From positions 1-21,879 of IMG/VR virus record IMGVR_UViG_3300044489_000172: DNA of 21,879 nucleotides; one strand, given 5' to 3'. The notes below the pieces were generated by a model that was not told where the DNA came from, did no database searches, and was given only the letters and a program-made list of their open reading frames with translations. The stretch is from a virus. Positions 16,101 through 21,879 of the stretch are shown piece by piece; position 1 is the first letter of the stretch; each line of letters begins with the position of its first letter. Position numbers and translations under genes: made by a program.

Positions 16101-17350
16101 GTCGGCTCGCGGTCGGCAAGGCGCGGGAGCTGTCGGACGGTCGTGTGGCGATGATGAATGCCAAGGGGGAGTGGGTACCGTGGACCCGTCAGGCTCTGGC
16201 GGCCCAAGCGGCTGCCGAGCATATCGCCAACAAGGCGGTCGTGGAGTACAGCCGGGTCCCGCCGGTGATTGAGGCGATGCGCGGCTACGGCCTCGTACCG
16301 TTCATCGCCTTTCCGTACAAGGCTCTCCCGATCACCTTCCAGGCGGCGCTGGATCATCCCAACCGCTTCGCCAACTGGGGGCGGTTGATACAGACCGTGG
16401 AGAACATGGACCGGCAGGGCGCCGAGGAGCGGGCACACTTCTCCGACTGGATGAGCAGGTCTGGATACCTGCGGGTGCCTGGGGAGAATGGGGCTCTCAT
16501 CACGAACCTCAGCTACCTGTTGCCTTGGGGCGACATGTTCGACATGGGAAGCCTCTTCGTTCAGCGGGAAGCGTTGCCGCTGGACCCCAGTGCAAGCCTC
16601 GGGGCAAGGGCAGAGGACTTGGCGGATCGGGTAATGCTCAGTATCCCATTTGCCAACTTCATAGAGGAGATTCGCACGAAGCAGTCCACCCTCACGGGCC
16701 GTTCCTACGTGGAGAAGGACGATCCGCCCAGCGTGGTACGCAAGAAAGTGCTGGCGCGCCTGTGGATGAACGTCTTGCCGCCTGCGTTGTTCGGGTCGCA
16801 GTCTACGCAGGAGTTCGCTCGGGCATGGATCAAGGAGTGGGAGAAGTACCGGACGACGGGCAAGGTGCCAACGGTGGTCGGGTCGAAGCTCGTGGACCTG
16901 CCGGCGGGTGAGGCGCTGCTGCGGGCTTACGACGAGTTCAGCCAACTGGTCTACAAGTTCCCGGCCGTGTACCAGGGAGCGAGGGCGGGGGACTCTGCCC
17001 CGAGCTTGACCACGGCAGCGTGGCGCAGCTTCGGGTTGAGGGCTCTGCCGTTTGACCGCGAGAAGCAGCGGGAAAGCCTGGAGTCCGGTCTCGACCGTGC
17101 GGAGGAGTCGCTCGACAAGGAACTGCAGTTCATCGAGGAGGAGCGTCGCGGGAACAAGTACTCGAAGGACGCCGGCCGTAACGACGAGATCGCCGACGCC
17201 TTGCGCGCGGGCAAGCTGAGGGGCTTCAAGGAGTGGTACGAGAACCAGCCCTACGTGCGTTGGCATCGGTACTACTACACGCCCCCCAGCTACGGGGATC
17301 AGACTTGGTTCGAGCGCGAGTTGGCGGAGCTTGAAGGGAGCCGTGAGTGA
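13184..17350 (+). CDS. Giant internal virion / ejection protein
   Basis: At 1388 residues this is the largest gene of the window, starting 2 bases after the hydrolase stop with GGAG ahead of the ATG. Two hydrophobic segments lie near residues 66-84 and 114-129. Three motifs recur in very large phage virion proteins: LGLGMDILLDPSTYF (271-285), a segment near 818-845 with AVWNLGGQARNILSNVI, and one near 1038-1065 with FIAFPYKALPITF. Most of the protein is predicted helical and charged, and the C-terminus carries a charged helix then an aromatic-rich tail. It occupies the place of T7 gp16, the protein that crosses the envelope during DNA injection, but its lytic activity seems to be supplied by the separate upstream hydrolase. 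Function is inferred. Confidence 0.78.
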   Translation: MGYDPYASTAGIADLMPLLGGGVPSPSPSDPLKSLRGESLLGNLLEESDFRKRQRMERGYWNPPAWLNALVYAGVGALPAMAAHEVIQWHAKRAARGLDEEMGFQGRPVDWIEAPAGAAMAAAALAIGRWQDRVIPEPVARRNEALQGMRRIAYGAADASFAMQAALPEFIRQSALAVYKKVAGTYDPLNDQPVILPNAEVLHTYHPGWASTTLYDNQDVLAALTPWSNLLAPEGKPGLGNWMARKWLRIGVDMPGAMLQHVAKMPRGEALGLGMDILLDPSTYFSPNVGKLLKDSGLKFGSKISQVLEGRLRFAVAGAENADDLLRIERSWSYRANQWMLRQDQGIRRLLWRGFHLPTTAEEGMTYEALGQAIQQATANAGHVSRSLGNTLKDIREIVKTRLPGRLVDQVPDTTNAESVLRYLYEKAGETYNKPWWRYATRAGKDWRPVIEHIESLVQRGGFSAWDRFMEEGPKVMERLGAVGEGESASEAFLRLLNSDDLDDPAVGALRDLRDSALKSQWEDVGQNFGGEVRKTVEEVAERWKLYQQDLATSLNAMRVMGGVRRELLPAMHSFRSYAWHYRPEEMAAMLELSDPQAAAVLEGRIGGKVGPLEFLGIADSRRPHVRNFRLVKGQNPGQGLLKMREASPELAEALGILSMEESALLEGRSQANLQAQAILRDQIQQMAIRGMPGVRTVEEGWAWVFQGLPPEALQEYGVKSYTELSRRFFPVVHGRSRAQEVTAVMNLVDNNWEFAKQVLDRDSIRKWRSMAFPDNSMYGSIMGEGLFPREIVERLTSSEWHVNRNWYTNLVAKWRFGKAVWNLGGQARNILSNVIQTYNAVGFPVSFNDLRGIWRDDSEWALAREELGSSRAMSFEEGAGFANGLRKNFARHADKITWSSELKEALDPIFDSFGRMWAFSEDTQSAVPHKYIFERLMERFQKAGGAIVGAPDLHSDLSQEFVKRGGRILEESRLAVGKARELSDGRVAMMNAKGEWVPWTRQALAAQAAAEHIANKAVVEYSRVPPVIEAMRGYGLVPFIAFPYKALPITFQAALDHPNRFANWGRLIQTVENMDRQGAEERAHFSDWMSRSGYLRVPGENGALITNLSYLLPWGDMFDMGSLFVQREALPLDPSASLGARAEDLADRVMLSIPFANFIEEIRTKQSTLTGRSYVEKDDPPSVVRKKVLARLWMNVLPPALFGSQSTQEFARAWIKEWEKYRTTGKVPTVVGSKLVDLPAGEALLRAYDEFSQLVYKFPAVYQGARAGDSAPSLTTAAWRSFGLRALPFDREKQRESLESGLDRAEESLDKELQFIEEERRGNKYSKDAGRNDEIADALRAGKLRGFKEWYENQPYVRWHRYYYTPPSYGDQTWFERELAELEGSRE

Positions 17351-17622
17351 TGGCAGAGGGTACGATCTCCGAGAAGACGAGGCTGCCCTTGTCGCTGGTG
17401 ATTGCCGTGGCGGTGCTGGTGGCCGGCGCCGCCGGAGGGTTCCAGGTGGTGAAGTCCAGCTTGGACGAGCACAAGGGCAACTGTGCCTTGCACCACGACA
17501 CGGAACAACTGGACGAGCGGTACGTGTTGCAGCAGGTCAGCACTGAGCGCTACGAACGCTTGTCGAAGGTCATGGAGCGGATCGAAGCCAAGCTCGACCG
17601 GATCGAGGAGCGCGGACGATGA
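17350..17622 (+). CDS. Single-span membrane protein, holin- or spanin-like
   Basis: A 90-residue protein whose ATG overlaps the last base of the giant virion gene stop (TGATG); a GTG one codon earlier is possible. It has a short N-terminus, one membrane segment (about residues 12-34, Val/Ala/Gly-rich) and a periplasmic-type charged coiled coil (about 58-88) ending in ERGR. This topology suits an inner-membrane spanin (Rz-like) or an atypical holin. The next gene overlaps it by ATGA. The position at the end of the late operon supports a lysis role, but no signature proves which one. Confidence 0.7.
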   Translation: MAEGTISEKTRLPLSLVIAVAVLVAGAAGGFQVVKSSLDEHKGNCALHHDTEQLDERYVLQQVSTERYERLSKVMERIEAKLDRIEERGR

Positions 17623-17846
17623 GACGAACCCTGGCATTACTGACGTTGCTCGCGATTGTGGGGGGGTTGTCGGTGGCGTTGGTGGTGTTCGGGGTAGCGC
17701 AGCTGTCGATGGGTTCCACGGCGCCCTGTGCTCTACCGACCGAAGCGCTGCCGACTGGGGAGCCCAACCTGTCGCCCGAGTACGAGAAGCTGCTGCTGCA
17801 ACTGGAACTGGCGGAGTATCGTGTGGACGCGATGGCCGAGCAGTAG
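17619..17846 (+). CDS. Small membrane-anchored protein, possible lysis protein
   Basis: A 75-residue protein beginning MRRT, with one strong hydrophobic helix (about residues 5-30) followed by a short, mostly acidic tail with a likely helix (SPEYEKLLLQLELAEY). A Cys occurs at 37 but the residues before it (STAP) are not a convincing lipobox, so a lipoprotein call is weak. It overlaps the previous gene by 4 bases and is the last plus-strand gene before the terminator. Either partner of a spanin pair, or a small holin, would fit. Function is inferred from size, topology and place. Confidence 0.62.
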   Translation: MRRTLALLTLLAIVGGLSVALVVFGVAQLSMGSTAPCALPTEALPTGEPNLSPEYEKLLLQLELAEYRVDAMAEQ

Positions 17847-17848
17847 GG

Positions 17849-17880
17849 AAGAGCCCTCCCGATGCACTGGGAGGGCTCTT
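17849..17880. terminator. Bidirectional terminator between convergent operons
   Basis: A perfect 12-bp inverted repeat, AAGAGCCCTCCC (17849-17860) and GGGAGGGCTCTT (17869-17880), with an 8-base loop. It starts 2 bases after the last late-gene stop (17846) and ends 4 bases before the stop of the minus-strand primase gene (17885). The A-rich 5' end and T-rich 3' end give short T-runs on both strands, so it can stop transcription from either side, although the U-tracts are short. Confidence 0.88.
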
Positions 17881-17884
17881 GCTG

Positions 17885-19870
17885 TCACCTCTCGCTGACG
17901 GTCTTCCCTGCCTCCTTCAGGTATCCCGTACTCTCCAGGTACTCCAGCACTTCGTCGGCTTGACGCTTCGTGCAGCGCATTCGCTGCAGCAGCCTCCCGC
18001 GATCGACACGCGCTTCCGAGCAGCGCTCGATGAACTTCTGCGCCACGGCCACGATACGCTGGAAGTCTCCCTCCAGGCGGCCCTTCAGCACCCACCGCAC
18101 CAGACGCTGCTGATGCTTCACTAGGGGTTCCGCCAGCTCCACGATGGAGAGCGGGATCGTATCGCTTTGCGGTTGCAGGTCGATGCTCAGGAGGATGCAG
18201 AGCTTCACCAGCATGGTCGGGATCCGGGCGTAGAAGCTGCCCAGGTACTCGTCTCCCTCCACCTCCGGCGCGTGGAAGAGGTTCGTGCCGATCTGTCCGA
18301 TACGGGTCAGGGCTGCCTCCTCGAAGCGCAGCAGGTGGGTGGGCTGGTCGTCTTCGGGTCGGTTCCACTGGTCGCGCAGTCCGCGCAGGAAGTTCCGCAG
18401 GTACTCCCGCATGTGACGGTCGCGCGGCTGCGGGCTGCTGTTCCACTCCTGCGAGTAGTGCTCCCACTGGGGAGCCAGCAGCACGAAGCGTGGCAGGAAG
18501 CCCCCGTACAGCATCTCGCTGGGGAGCTTCTCGGAGAAGAAGCGGGGCTGGACGCCGGCCATGAGGTTGATGCAGGGGTTCTGGACGACGAAGGTGTCCT
18601 GCCGCGTGTCCTTGGTGAACTCCCCCTCGCTGTCGTAGAGCTGGGCCAGCAGCTCGAACCAGCCTCCCATGTACTCCCGGCGGGCGGTCTGCACTTGGAC
18701 GCTGAACTCGGGCCAGAGAAGCACGCCCCAGGCGCACGGGTTGCGCCGAGACAGACGGGCGATGAAGGCCTCCGGCGTCGTGCTGGTAGGCAGCATGTAG
18801 GTGTTGTTGATGTCCGTCTCCGGCAGCGAGGCGACCTTCTCCCCCAGCGGCTGGAGAATCTCCGACACGCCGGAGATGGCGCTGGACTTGAAGCTGCGTC
18901 CCGACTCGCCAATGCAGATGACGAACAGGTTGGGGAACGTGGGCTTCGGGCCCCACTCGACGGCCGTGCGGCGCCCGAGCACTGTGGACAGGGCCACCAG
19001 TCCCCCGTAGTAGATGAACTCGGCCGGGGCGGAGACGCTGTTTCGCATCCAGCGGTAGTACAGGGTGAGGAAGTTGCTCTCTTCGGGTAGCAGCTTCTCG
19101 ATGGGGAAGCGCGGGCAGTTCTTCGGGTGGTCCTCTTCCGAGGTCTTCAGCCTCAGGTCGTTGGCGCGGGAGATGTGGTTCTTCAGGCTCTCCAGTCCCT
19201 GGTTCAACCGGACCCAGGAGTGCAGACCCTGCGATGGTACGGTGATCCTCTGCACGGCAACGCCGGCCAACCGCAGGGCCTTCACGATGTCCACGAGGAC
19301 GTGGGCGCTGTCGGGCTCCGGCTCGGTGAAGAGCACGAAGCAGGGTTCCTCGCCGGAGCGAGCGGCAATCATGCGAGCCGCCTCATCGTAGGCGTAGGGG
19401 TCCTTCCCGAGGCAGGTGGCATTGAAGCCCAGGCGCGTCAGCGTACAGGCGTCCAGCACGCTCTCGCAGAGGAAGACGCTCATCCCCTGCGAGAGCGCAT
19501 CGGGTCGCCACAGCACGGGGCTTGTGGTCGATCCCCACCAGAGCCAACGGCCGGTCTTCGGGTCGAGGTCAAGCAGCCCCATGAGCCGGTCTTCCGCCTC
19601 CCAGGGGAAGATGTACCGTTGGCGCTGTTGATCCCACCCGATCCCCAACGCCTCTACCTGGGGCAGGTTGAAGCCACGCACTTGCCACCACGACAGGAGC
19701 CCTCGCTCTGCCAGGCACAGGGTGCGGCGGCAGTGGGCTACGTACTCCTCGGGCTTGTGCACGATGTCGGGGTCTCTCCCCTTGTCCACGTTGAGAAGCT
19801 CCTCGTACAGCTTGAGGTGCTGTCGCACGAGTTCGGTGGGCATGACTCGACTGTAGTCGATGGCCTGCAC
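17885..19870 (-). CDS. TOPRIM / DUF3987-like primase-helicase
   Basis: A 661-residue replication protein, last gene of the minus-strand operon. The GTG start at 19870 has AAGGGGGT just upstream. N-terminal part: a DnaG-core-like strand YIFPWEAEDR (85-94), then a TOPRIM motif VFLCESVLDACTL with Glu136 and Asp140. The second TOPRIM acidic motif is EPDSAH (185-190) instead of the usual DxDxAG. From about residue 285 the protein resembles DUF3987 (YfjI-like) ATPases: Walker A-like GESGRSFKSS (321-330) lacks the usual Gly before Lys, the Walker B region reads LLWPEFS (384-390) with Pro where Asp is usual, and GGFLPRF (457-462) supplies an arginine-finger-like Arg. It probably primes and unwinds DNA at the phage fork; the altered motifs leave activity uncertain. 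Confidence 0.75.
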   Translation of the reverse strand: MQAIDYSRVMPTELVRQHLKLYEELLNVDKGRDPDIVHKPEEYVAHCRRTLCLAERGLLSWWQVRGFNLPQVEALGIGWDQQRQRYIFPWEAEDRLMGLLDLDPKTGRWLWWGSTTSPVLWRPDALSQGMSVFLCESVLDACTLTRLGFNATCLGKDPYAYDEAARMIAARSGEEPCFVLFTEPEPDSAHVLVDIVKALRLAGVAVQRITVPSQGLHSWVRLNQGLESLKNHISRANDLRLKTSEEDHPKNCPRFPIEKLLPEESNFLTLYYRWMRNSVSAPAEFIYYGGLVALSTVLGRRTAVEWGPKPTFPNLFVICIGESGRSFKSSAISGVSEILQPLGEKVASLPETDINNTYMLPTSTTPEAFIARLSRRNPCAWGVLLWPEFSVQVQTARREYMGGWFELLAQLYDSEGEFTKDTRQDTFVVQNPCINLMAGVQPRFFSEKLPSEMLYGGFLPRFVLLAPQWEHYSQEWNSSPQPRDRHMREYLRNFLRGLRDQWNRPEDDQPTHLLRFEEAALTRIGQIGTNLFHAPEVEGDEYLGSFYARIPTMLVKLCILLSIDLQPQSDTIPLSIVELAEPLVKHQQRLVRWVLKGRLEGDFQRIVAVAQKFIERCSEARVDRGRLLQRMRCTKRQADEVLEYLESTGYLKEAGKTVSER

Positions 19871-19881
19871 GGCGACCCCCT

Positions 19882-20493
19882 TCAGTCGGGCGGCATGGTC
19901 ATCTCATGCTCCGGCGGCGGCTCGCTGATGGTGTCCCCGAACATGCTCTCCCCGTCGTCGAACGGGTCCACCGGCACCTCCTCGCTCATGTACGGGTCGT
20001 CGGGCGGAACGTCGGGCTCGGGCAGCCCCGGCCCGGGAGGTCGGTATGCGTGCGCGGAGGCGGGTTGCGGGACTCGCCGGTCGTTGAGGGGCAGCACGTC
20101 CCACGGGGCGATGTCGGGCCAGCGCCCTCCGCGTTCGCCCTCCCGGTACTTCTTGATCTCTATGCCGATCTCTTCTCCCACCAACGACGACCACCCGTTG
20201 TTCATGTCCAGCACGTTGCGCTCGAAGTCGTGGGTCGGGTACACGGCCTGGAGTAGCGGGAGGGCATACTGTAGCTTGTCCGCGTCGGTGGGTATGCCGA
20301 ACGACAGCCTGCGGCCGCTGTAGTGTTCCGGTAGCAGCACGGTGCACATGATCCGCAGGCGTCCGGTACCTCGTCGGGTTGTGGTCAGCTCGTAGTCGGT
20401 GATGCAGACGCGGTAGAAGCCAAGCGGCAGCGGGGTCCTCTCCTTGCTGTGGGCGCCTTCACTTGCCGCCTGGCGTCGCATGTCAAGTCGCAT
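19882..20493 (-). CDS. Putative single-strand DNA-binding protein (OB-fold/DUF669-like)
   Basis: A 203-residue protein. Residues about 25-138 show the pattern of small phage OB-fold binding proteins: GFYRVCITDYELTTT, an aromatic/hydrophobic strand series, a GRRLSFG turn, EEIGIEIKKY and a final WDVLPLND. The C-terminus (about 158-203) is acidic and Pro-rich with several Asp/Glu pairs, like the acidic tails through which SSBs and T7 gp2.5 contact partner proteins, although it does not end in Phe. AAGGAG (20500-20505, minus strand) precedes the ATG, which overlaps the upstream ATPase gene by 11 bases. Sitting between a Sak4-like ATPase and a primase supports DNA binding. The fold is a reading from pattern, not proof. 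Confidence 0.65.
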   Translation of the reverse strand: MRLDMRRQAASEGAHSKERTPLPLGFYRVCITDYELTTTRRGTGRLRIMCTVLLPEHYSGRRLSFGIPTDADKLQYALPLLQAVYPTHDFERNVLDMNNGWSSLVGEEIGIEIKKYREGERGGRWPDIAPWDVLPLNDRRVPQPASAHAYRPPGPGLPEPDVPPDDPYMSEEVPVDPFDDGESMFGDTISEPPPEHEMTMPPD

Positions 20494-21295
20494 CCGATGC
20501 TCCTTCCTCCGTCTCTTCGGGCGGGGCCATCGACCCGTTGCCGGCCTTCGCCGGCTTCAGGTCGCGGCGAGGGAGTTCCTTGGCGATCTTCGCCAGCTCC
20601 TCTGTCGTCAGTTCGTCCTTCCCCTGCTTGTGCATCCACTGGTCGATCAGCCGGCAGCGGTTCCCGGCCACCCGGTGATCGGCCATGAAGCTGACGATCC
20701 GCACGGTGCTCTTCACCGAGAAGCGGCCGTCGTCTCCCATCTGGCGGTCCACGTAGGAGCGCAGGTGGCCGATGCTGTCGCAGGCGCGCTGCACGTAGCC
20801 GGCCGTCTGGCCGGCGAGGTCGGGGCGCACCTCGATCATGCCGTTCGACTCATGCTCCTTGGCGTGGCAGAGTACCAGCACATGCGTGGGCAGGCTGAAC
20901 AGCGTGTCGATCACGAACTGCATCTCCCGCAGCAGCAGCCCCCAGTCCTGCATCTCCATCGTCTGGTGACTGGTGGCCCGCAGGATGTCCTGGATGGCGA
21001 GGCTCTGCGCTGCCGAGAGCGTGTCCACCACCACCGTCTCGTAGCGGAGGGCCTGGTGTAGCTGGAGTTCACGGATGGCGCTCTTCCACTCGGACCACGA
21101 CTCGCAGCACATCCGGTGCACGTTCTTGCCGGCGAAGCCTTGCAGCCCGTCGTCGAAGTCCAAGATCAGCGGGGCAGGCCACTGGACACCGAGGGTGGTC
21201 TTCCCCACCTTCGGGTCGCCGTAGAGCAGCATCCGCAGGCGGGTGCCGGGCGTCACGTCCTTCATGGACTGGATCGGCAGCCGGTCATTCCCCAT
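20483..21295 (-). CDS. Sak4-like RecA-fold ATPase (AAA_24-like)
   Basis: A 270-residue P-loop ATPase. Walker A is GDPKVGKTT (26-34), DFDDG (46-50) follows as in AAA_24/Sak4 proteins, Walker B is YETVVVDTLSA (85-95) and a DWG motif occurs at 117-119, followed by a LREMQF helix. His144 in VLCHAKEH fits the sensor-like position. Sak4-type proteins are single-strand annealing recombinases or recombination mediators that work with the phage SSB, which is encoded next (11-base overlap). The C-terminal 50 residues are lysine/glutamate-rich and probably flexible. The start overlaps the stop of the upstream alpha-CTD-like gene by 11 bases, so the genes are translationally coupled. Another RecA-type role is less likely. 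Confidence 0.85.
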   Translation of the reverse strand: MGNDRLPIQSMKDVTPGTRLRMLLYGDPKVGKTTLGVQWPAPLILDFDDGLQGFAGKNVHRMCCESWSEWKSAIRELQLHQALRYETVVVDTLSAAQSLAIQDILRATSHQTMEMQDWGLLLREMQFVIDTLFSLPTHVLVLCHAKEHESNGMIEVRPDLAGQTAGYVQRACDSIGHLRSYVDRQMGDDGRFSVKSTVRIVSFMADHRVAGNRCRLIDQWMHKQGKDELTTEELAKIAKELPRRDLKPAKAGNGSMAPPEETEEGASDAT

Positions 21296-21656
21296 GGTAT
21301 CCAGCCTCCTCCGCTGCTCTTCGCAGCAGCTCCGATGCTACCTCAAGTGGGCTTGGGGAATACTCGGCGAGTCGAAGGCCAACCTGTTCCAGCCCGACGA
21401 TGATGTAGTGGAGACCCTGCTTCCCGATGCCGGGTATGGCAAGGATGTCTTCCTCGGTGCGGAAGAGTAGCTGACCCGGCAACACAATGCCAGAAGCCGC
21501 AAGGGAGTAGAACGTCCTATTGGGCAGCTCCAGCAAGAAGCGCTTCCAGTCTTTCGAGAAGCCGTTGACCACGTACTCGGTCCACGCTGTACGCCCTCTT
21601 CTACCGTAACTCGAAGCGTGGGGGGCGTATGGCTGAGGCTGTGGTTCTGGTCTCAT
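21285..21656 (-). CDS. Protein with RNA polymerase alpha C-terminal-domain-like helix-hairpin-helix
   Basis: A 123-residue protein taken from ATG 21656, which has AGGAAG about 7 bases upstream and begins just after the previous stop; ATG 21677, in the same frame and overlapping that gene by 11 bases, is the alternative. Residues 1-30 are Pro/Gln-rich and basic. Residues 41-98 align with the bacterial alpha-CTD without gaps as I recall the E. coli sequence: LELPNR (LELTVR), then I, then RTEEDILAIPGIGK (RTEVELLKTPNLGK) and a C-terminal GLRL (GLSL). Arg47 is at the position of E. coli Arg265, the residue that binds UP elements and CRP. Other DNA contacts (Asn268, Lys298, Ser299, Glu302) are not kept. 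It could bind DNA or activators and redirect host polymerase. It has no other polymerase domain. A plain HhH DNA-binding protein is the alternative. Confidence 0.75.
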   Translation of the reverse strand: MRPEPQPQPYAPHASSYGRRGRTAWTEYVVNGFSKDWKRFLLELPNRTFYSLAASGIVLPGQLLFRTEEDILAIPGIGKQGLHYIIVGLEQVGLRLAEYSPSPLEVASELLRRAAEEAGYHGE

Positions 21657-21666
21657 CCCTCTCTTC

Positions 21667-21879
21667 CTACTCCCCATTCGACTCGCCCCCTTTGTCGTCC
21701 ATGTAGTCCAACGAGTCCTGGGTAATGGTGCCCAGCAGGTGTCTCGCCCAATCGACCCCTGACCAGAATCCCGTGAGGAAACAGGTTTCGGTATCGACCA
21801 AGCCCTTCTTCCGGAGTTTCTCAACAAGTTCAGCAGCCTTCTTCTCGATGGGCTTATCGTAGGCCAAGCGGATCAGAAC
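21667..21879 (-). CDS. Hypothetical protein, 5' end missing
   Basis: An open frame running from the right edge to the TAG at 21667-21669. A TTG at 21867 could be its start, but the frame is open to the edge, so I treat it as partial. The visible 71 or so residues include a Lys/Glu-rich helix (IEKKAAELVEKLRKKG), an aromatic patch (FLTGFWSGVDWARHLLG) and an acidic end. No family recognised. It is followed, about 10 bases later, by the alpha-CTD-like gene, so it probably belongs to the same early operon. Confidence 0.5.
   Translation of the reverse strand, partial: VLIRLAYDKPIEKKAAELVEKLRKKGLVDTETCFLTGFWSGVDWARHLLGTITQDSLDYMDDKGGESNGE

Noticed and set aside
13853-17266. Long minus-strand open frames (578 and 475 codons) opposite the giant virion gene
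   Set aside because: They mirror wobble bias in the sense gene, have no credible ribosome sites and give low-complexity Arg/Leu/His-rich products.
19127-20323. 398-codon plus-strand frame opposite the primase and SSB-like genes
   Set aside because: Crosses two minus-strand genes with family motifs, and its own product shows no domain and biased composition.
21656-21827. Longer start for the alpha-CTD-like gene (57 extra codons)
   Set aside because: The added residues overlap the upstream hypothetical gene and are low-complexity, and a good ribosome site lies just before ATG 21656. ATG 21677 remains possible.

Overview
The window is a dense stretch of a tailed double-stranded DNA phage (Caudoviricetes). 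The gene content and order are those of a short-tailed, podovirus-like virion. Coding density is very high, genes overlap or sit a few bases apart, wobble positions are mostly G/C, and Shine-Dalgarno sites are AGGAGG-like. That points to a GC-rich bacterial host, which the sequence does not identify. No integrase, repressor, tRNA, insertion sequence or CRISPR array was seen, so lifestyle cannot be decided here. Both ends of the window cut through genes.

Left block (about 1-12,100, plus strand), packaging, head and tail: large terminase (5' end missing), portal, scaffold-like protein, major capsid protein, two small head-region proteins, head-tail adaptor, a large tail-nozzle protein carrying a carbohydrate-binding-like insert, a tiny protein started from a TTG inside the nozzle gene, and two coiled-coil, Ala/Gln-rich proteins best read as DNA-ejection (internal virion) proteins.

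Middle block (about 12,120-17,846, plus strand), ejection and probable lysis: a small Gly-rich protein, an NlpC/P60- or CHAP-like cysteine peptidoglycan hydrolase, a 1388-residue virion protein, and two single-span membrane proteins that may be holin/spanin-type lysis proteins. A perfect 12-bp-stem hairpin at 17,849-17,880 closes this transcription unit and also the convergent one.

Right block (17,885 to the right edge, minus strand), replication and early genes: reading from the right edge, a partial hypothetical gene, a small protein whose core closely matches the C-terminal domain of the RNA polymerase alpha subunit, a Sak4-like RecA-fold ATPase, an OB-fold/DUF669-like putative single-strand binding protein with an acidic tail, and a TOPRIM-plus-DUF3987-like primase-helicase. 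Neighbouring genes overlap by 11 bases or lie about 10 bases apart, which suggests one translationally coupled operon whose promoter is beyond the right edge.

The observations most worth follow-up are the phage-encoded alpha-CTD-like protein, the carbohydrate-binding-like module in the nozzle, the peptidoglycan hydrolase placed among ejection genes, hairpins just upstream of the capsid and post-capsid genes, an internal portal segment with different codon use, and the altered TOPRIM and ATPase motifs of the primase-helicase.
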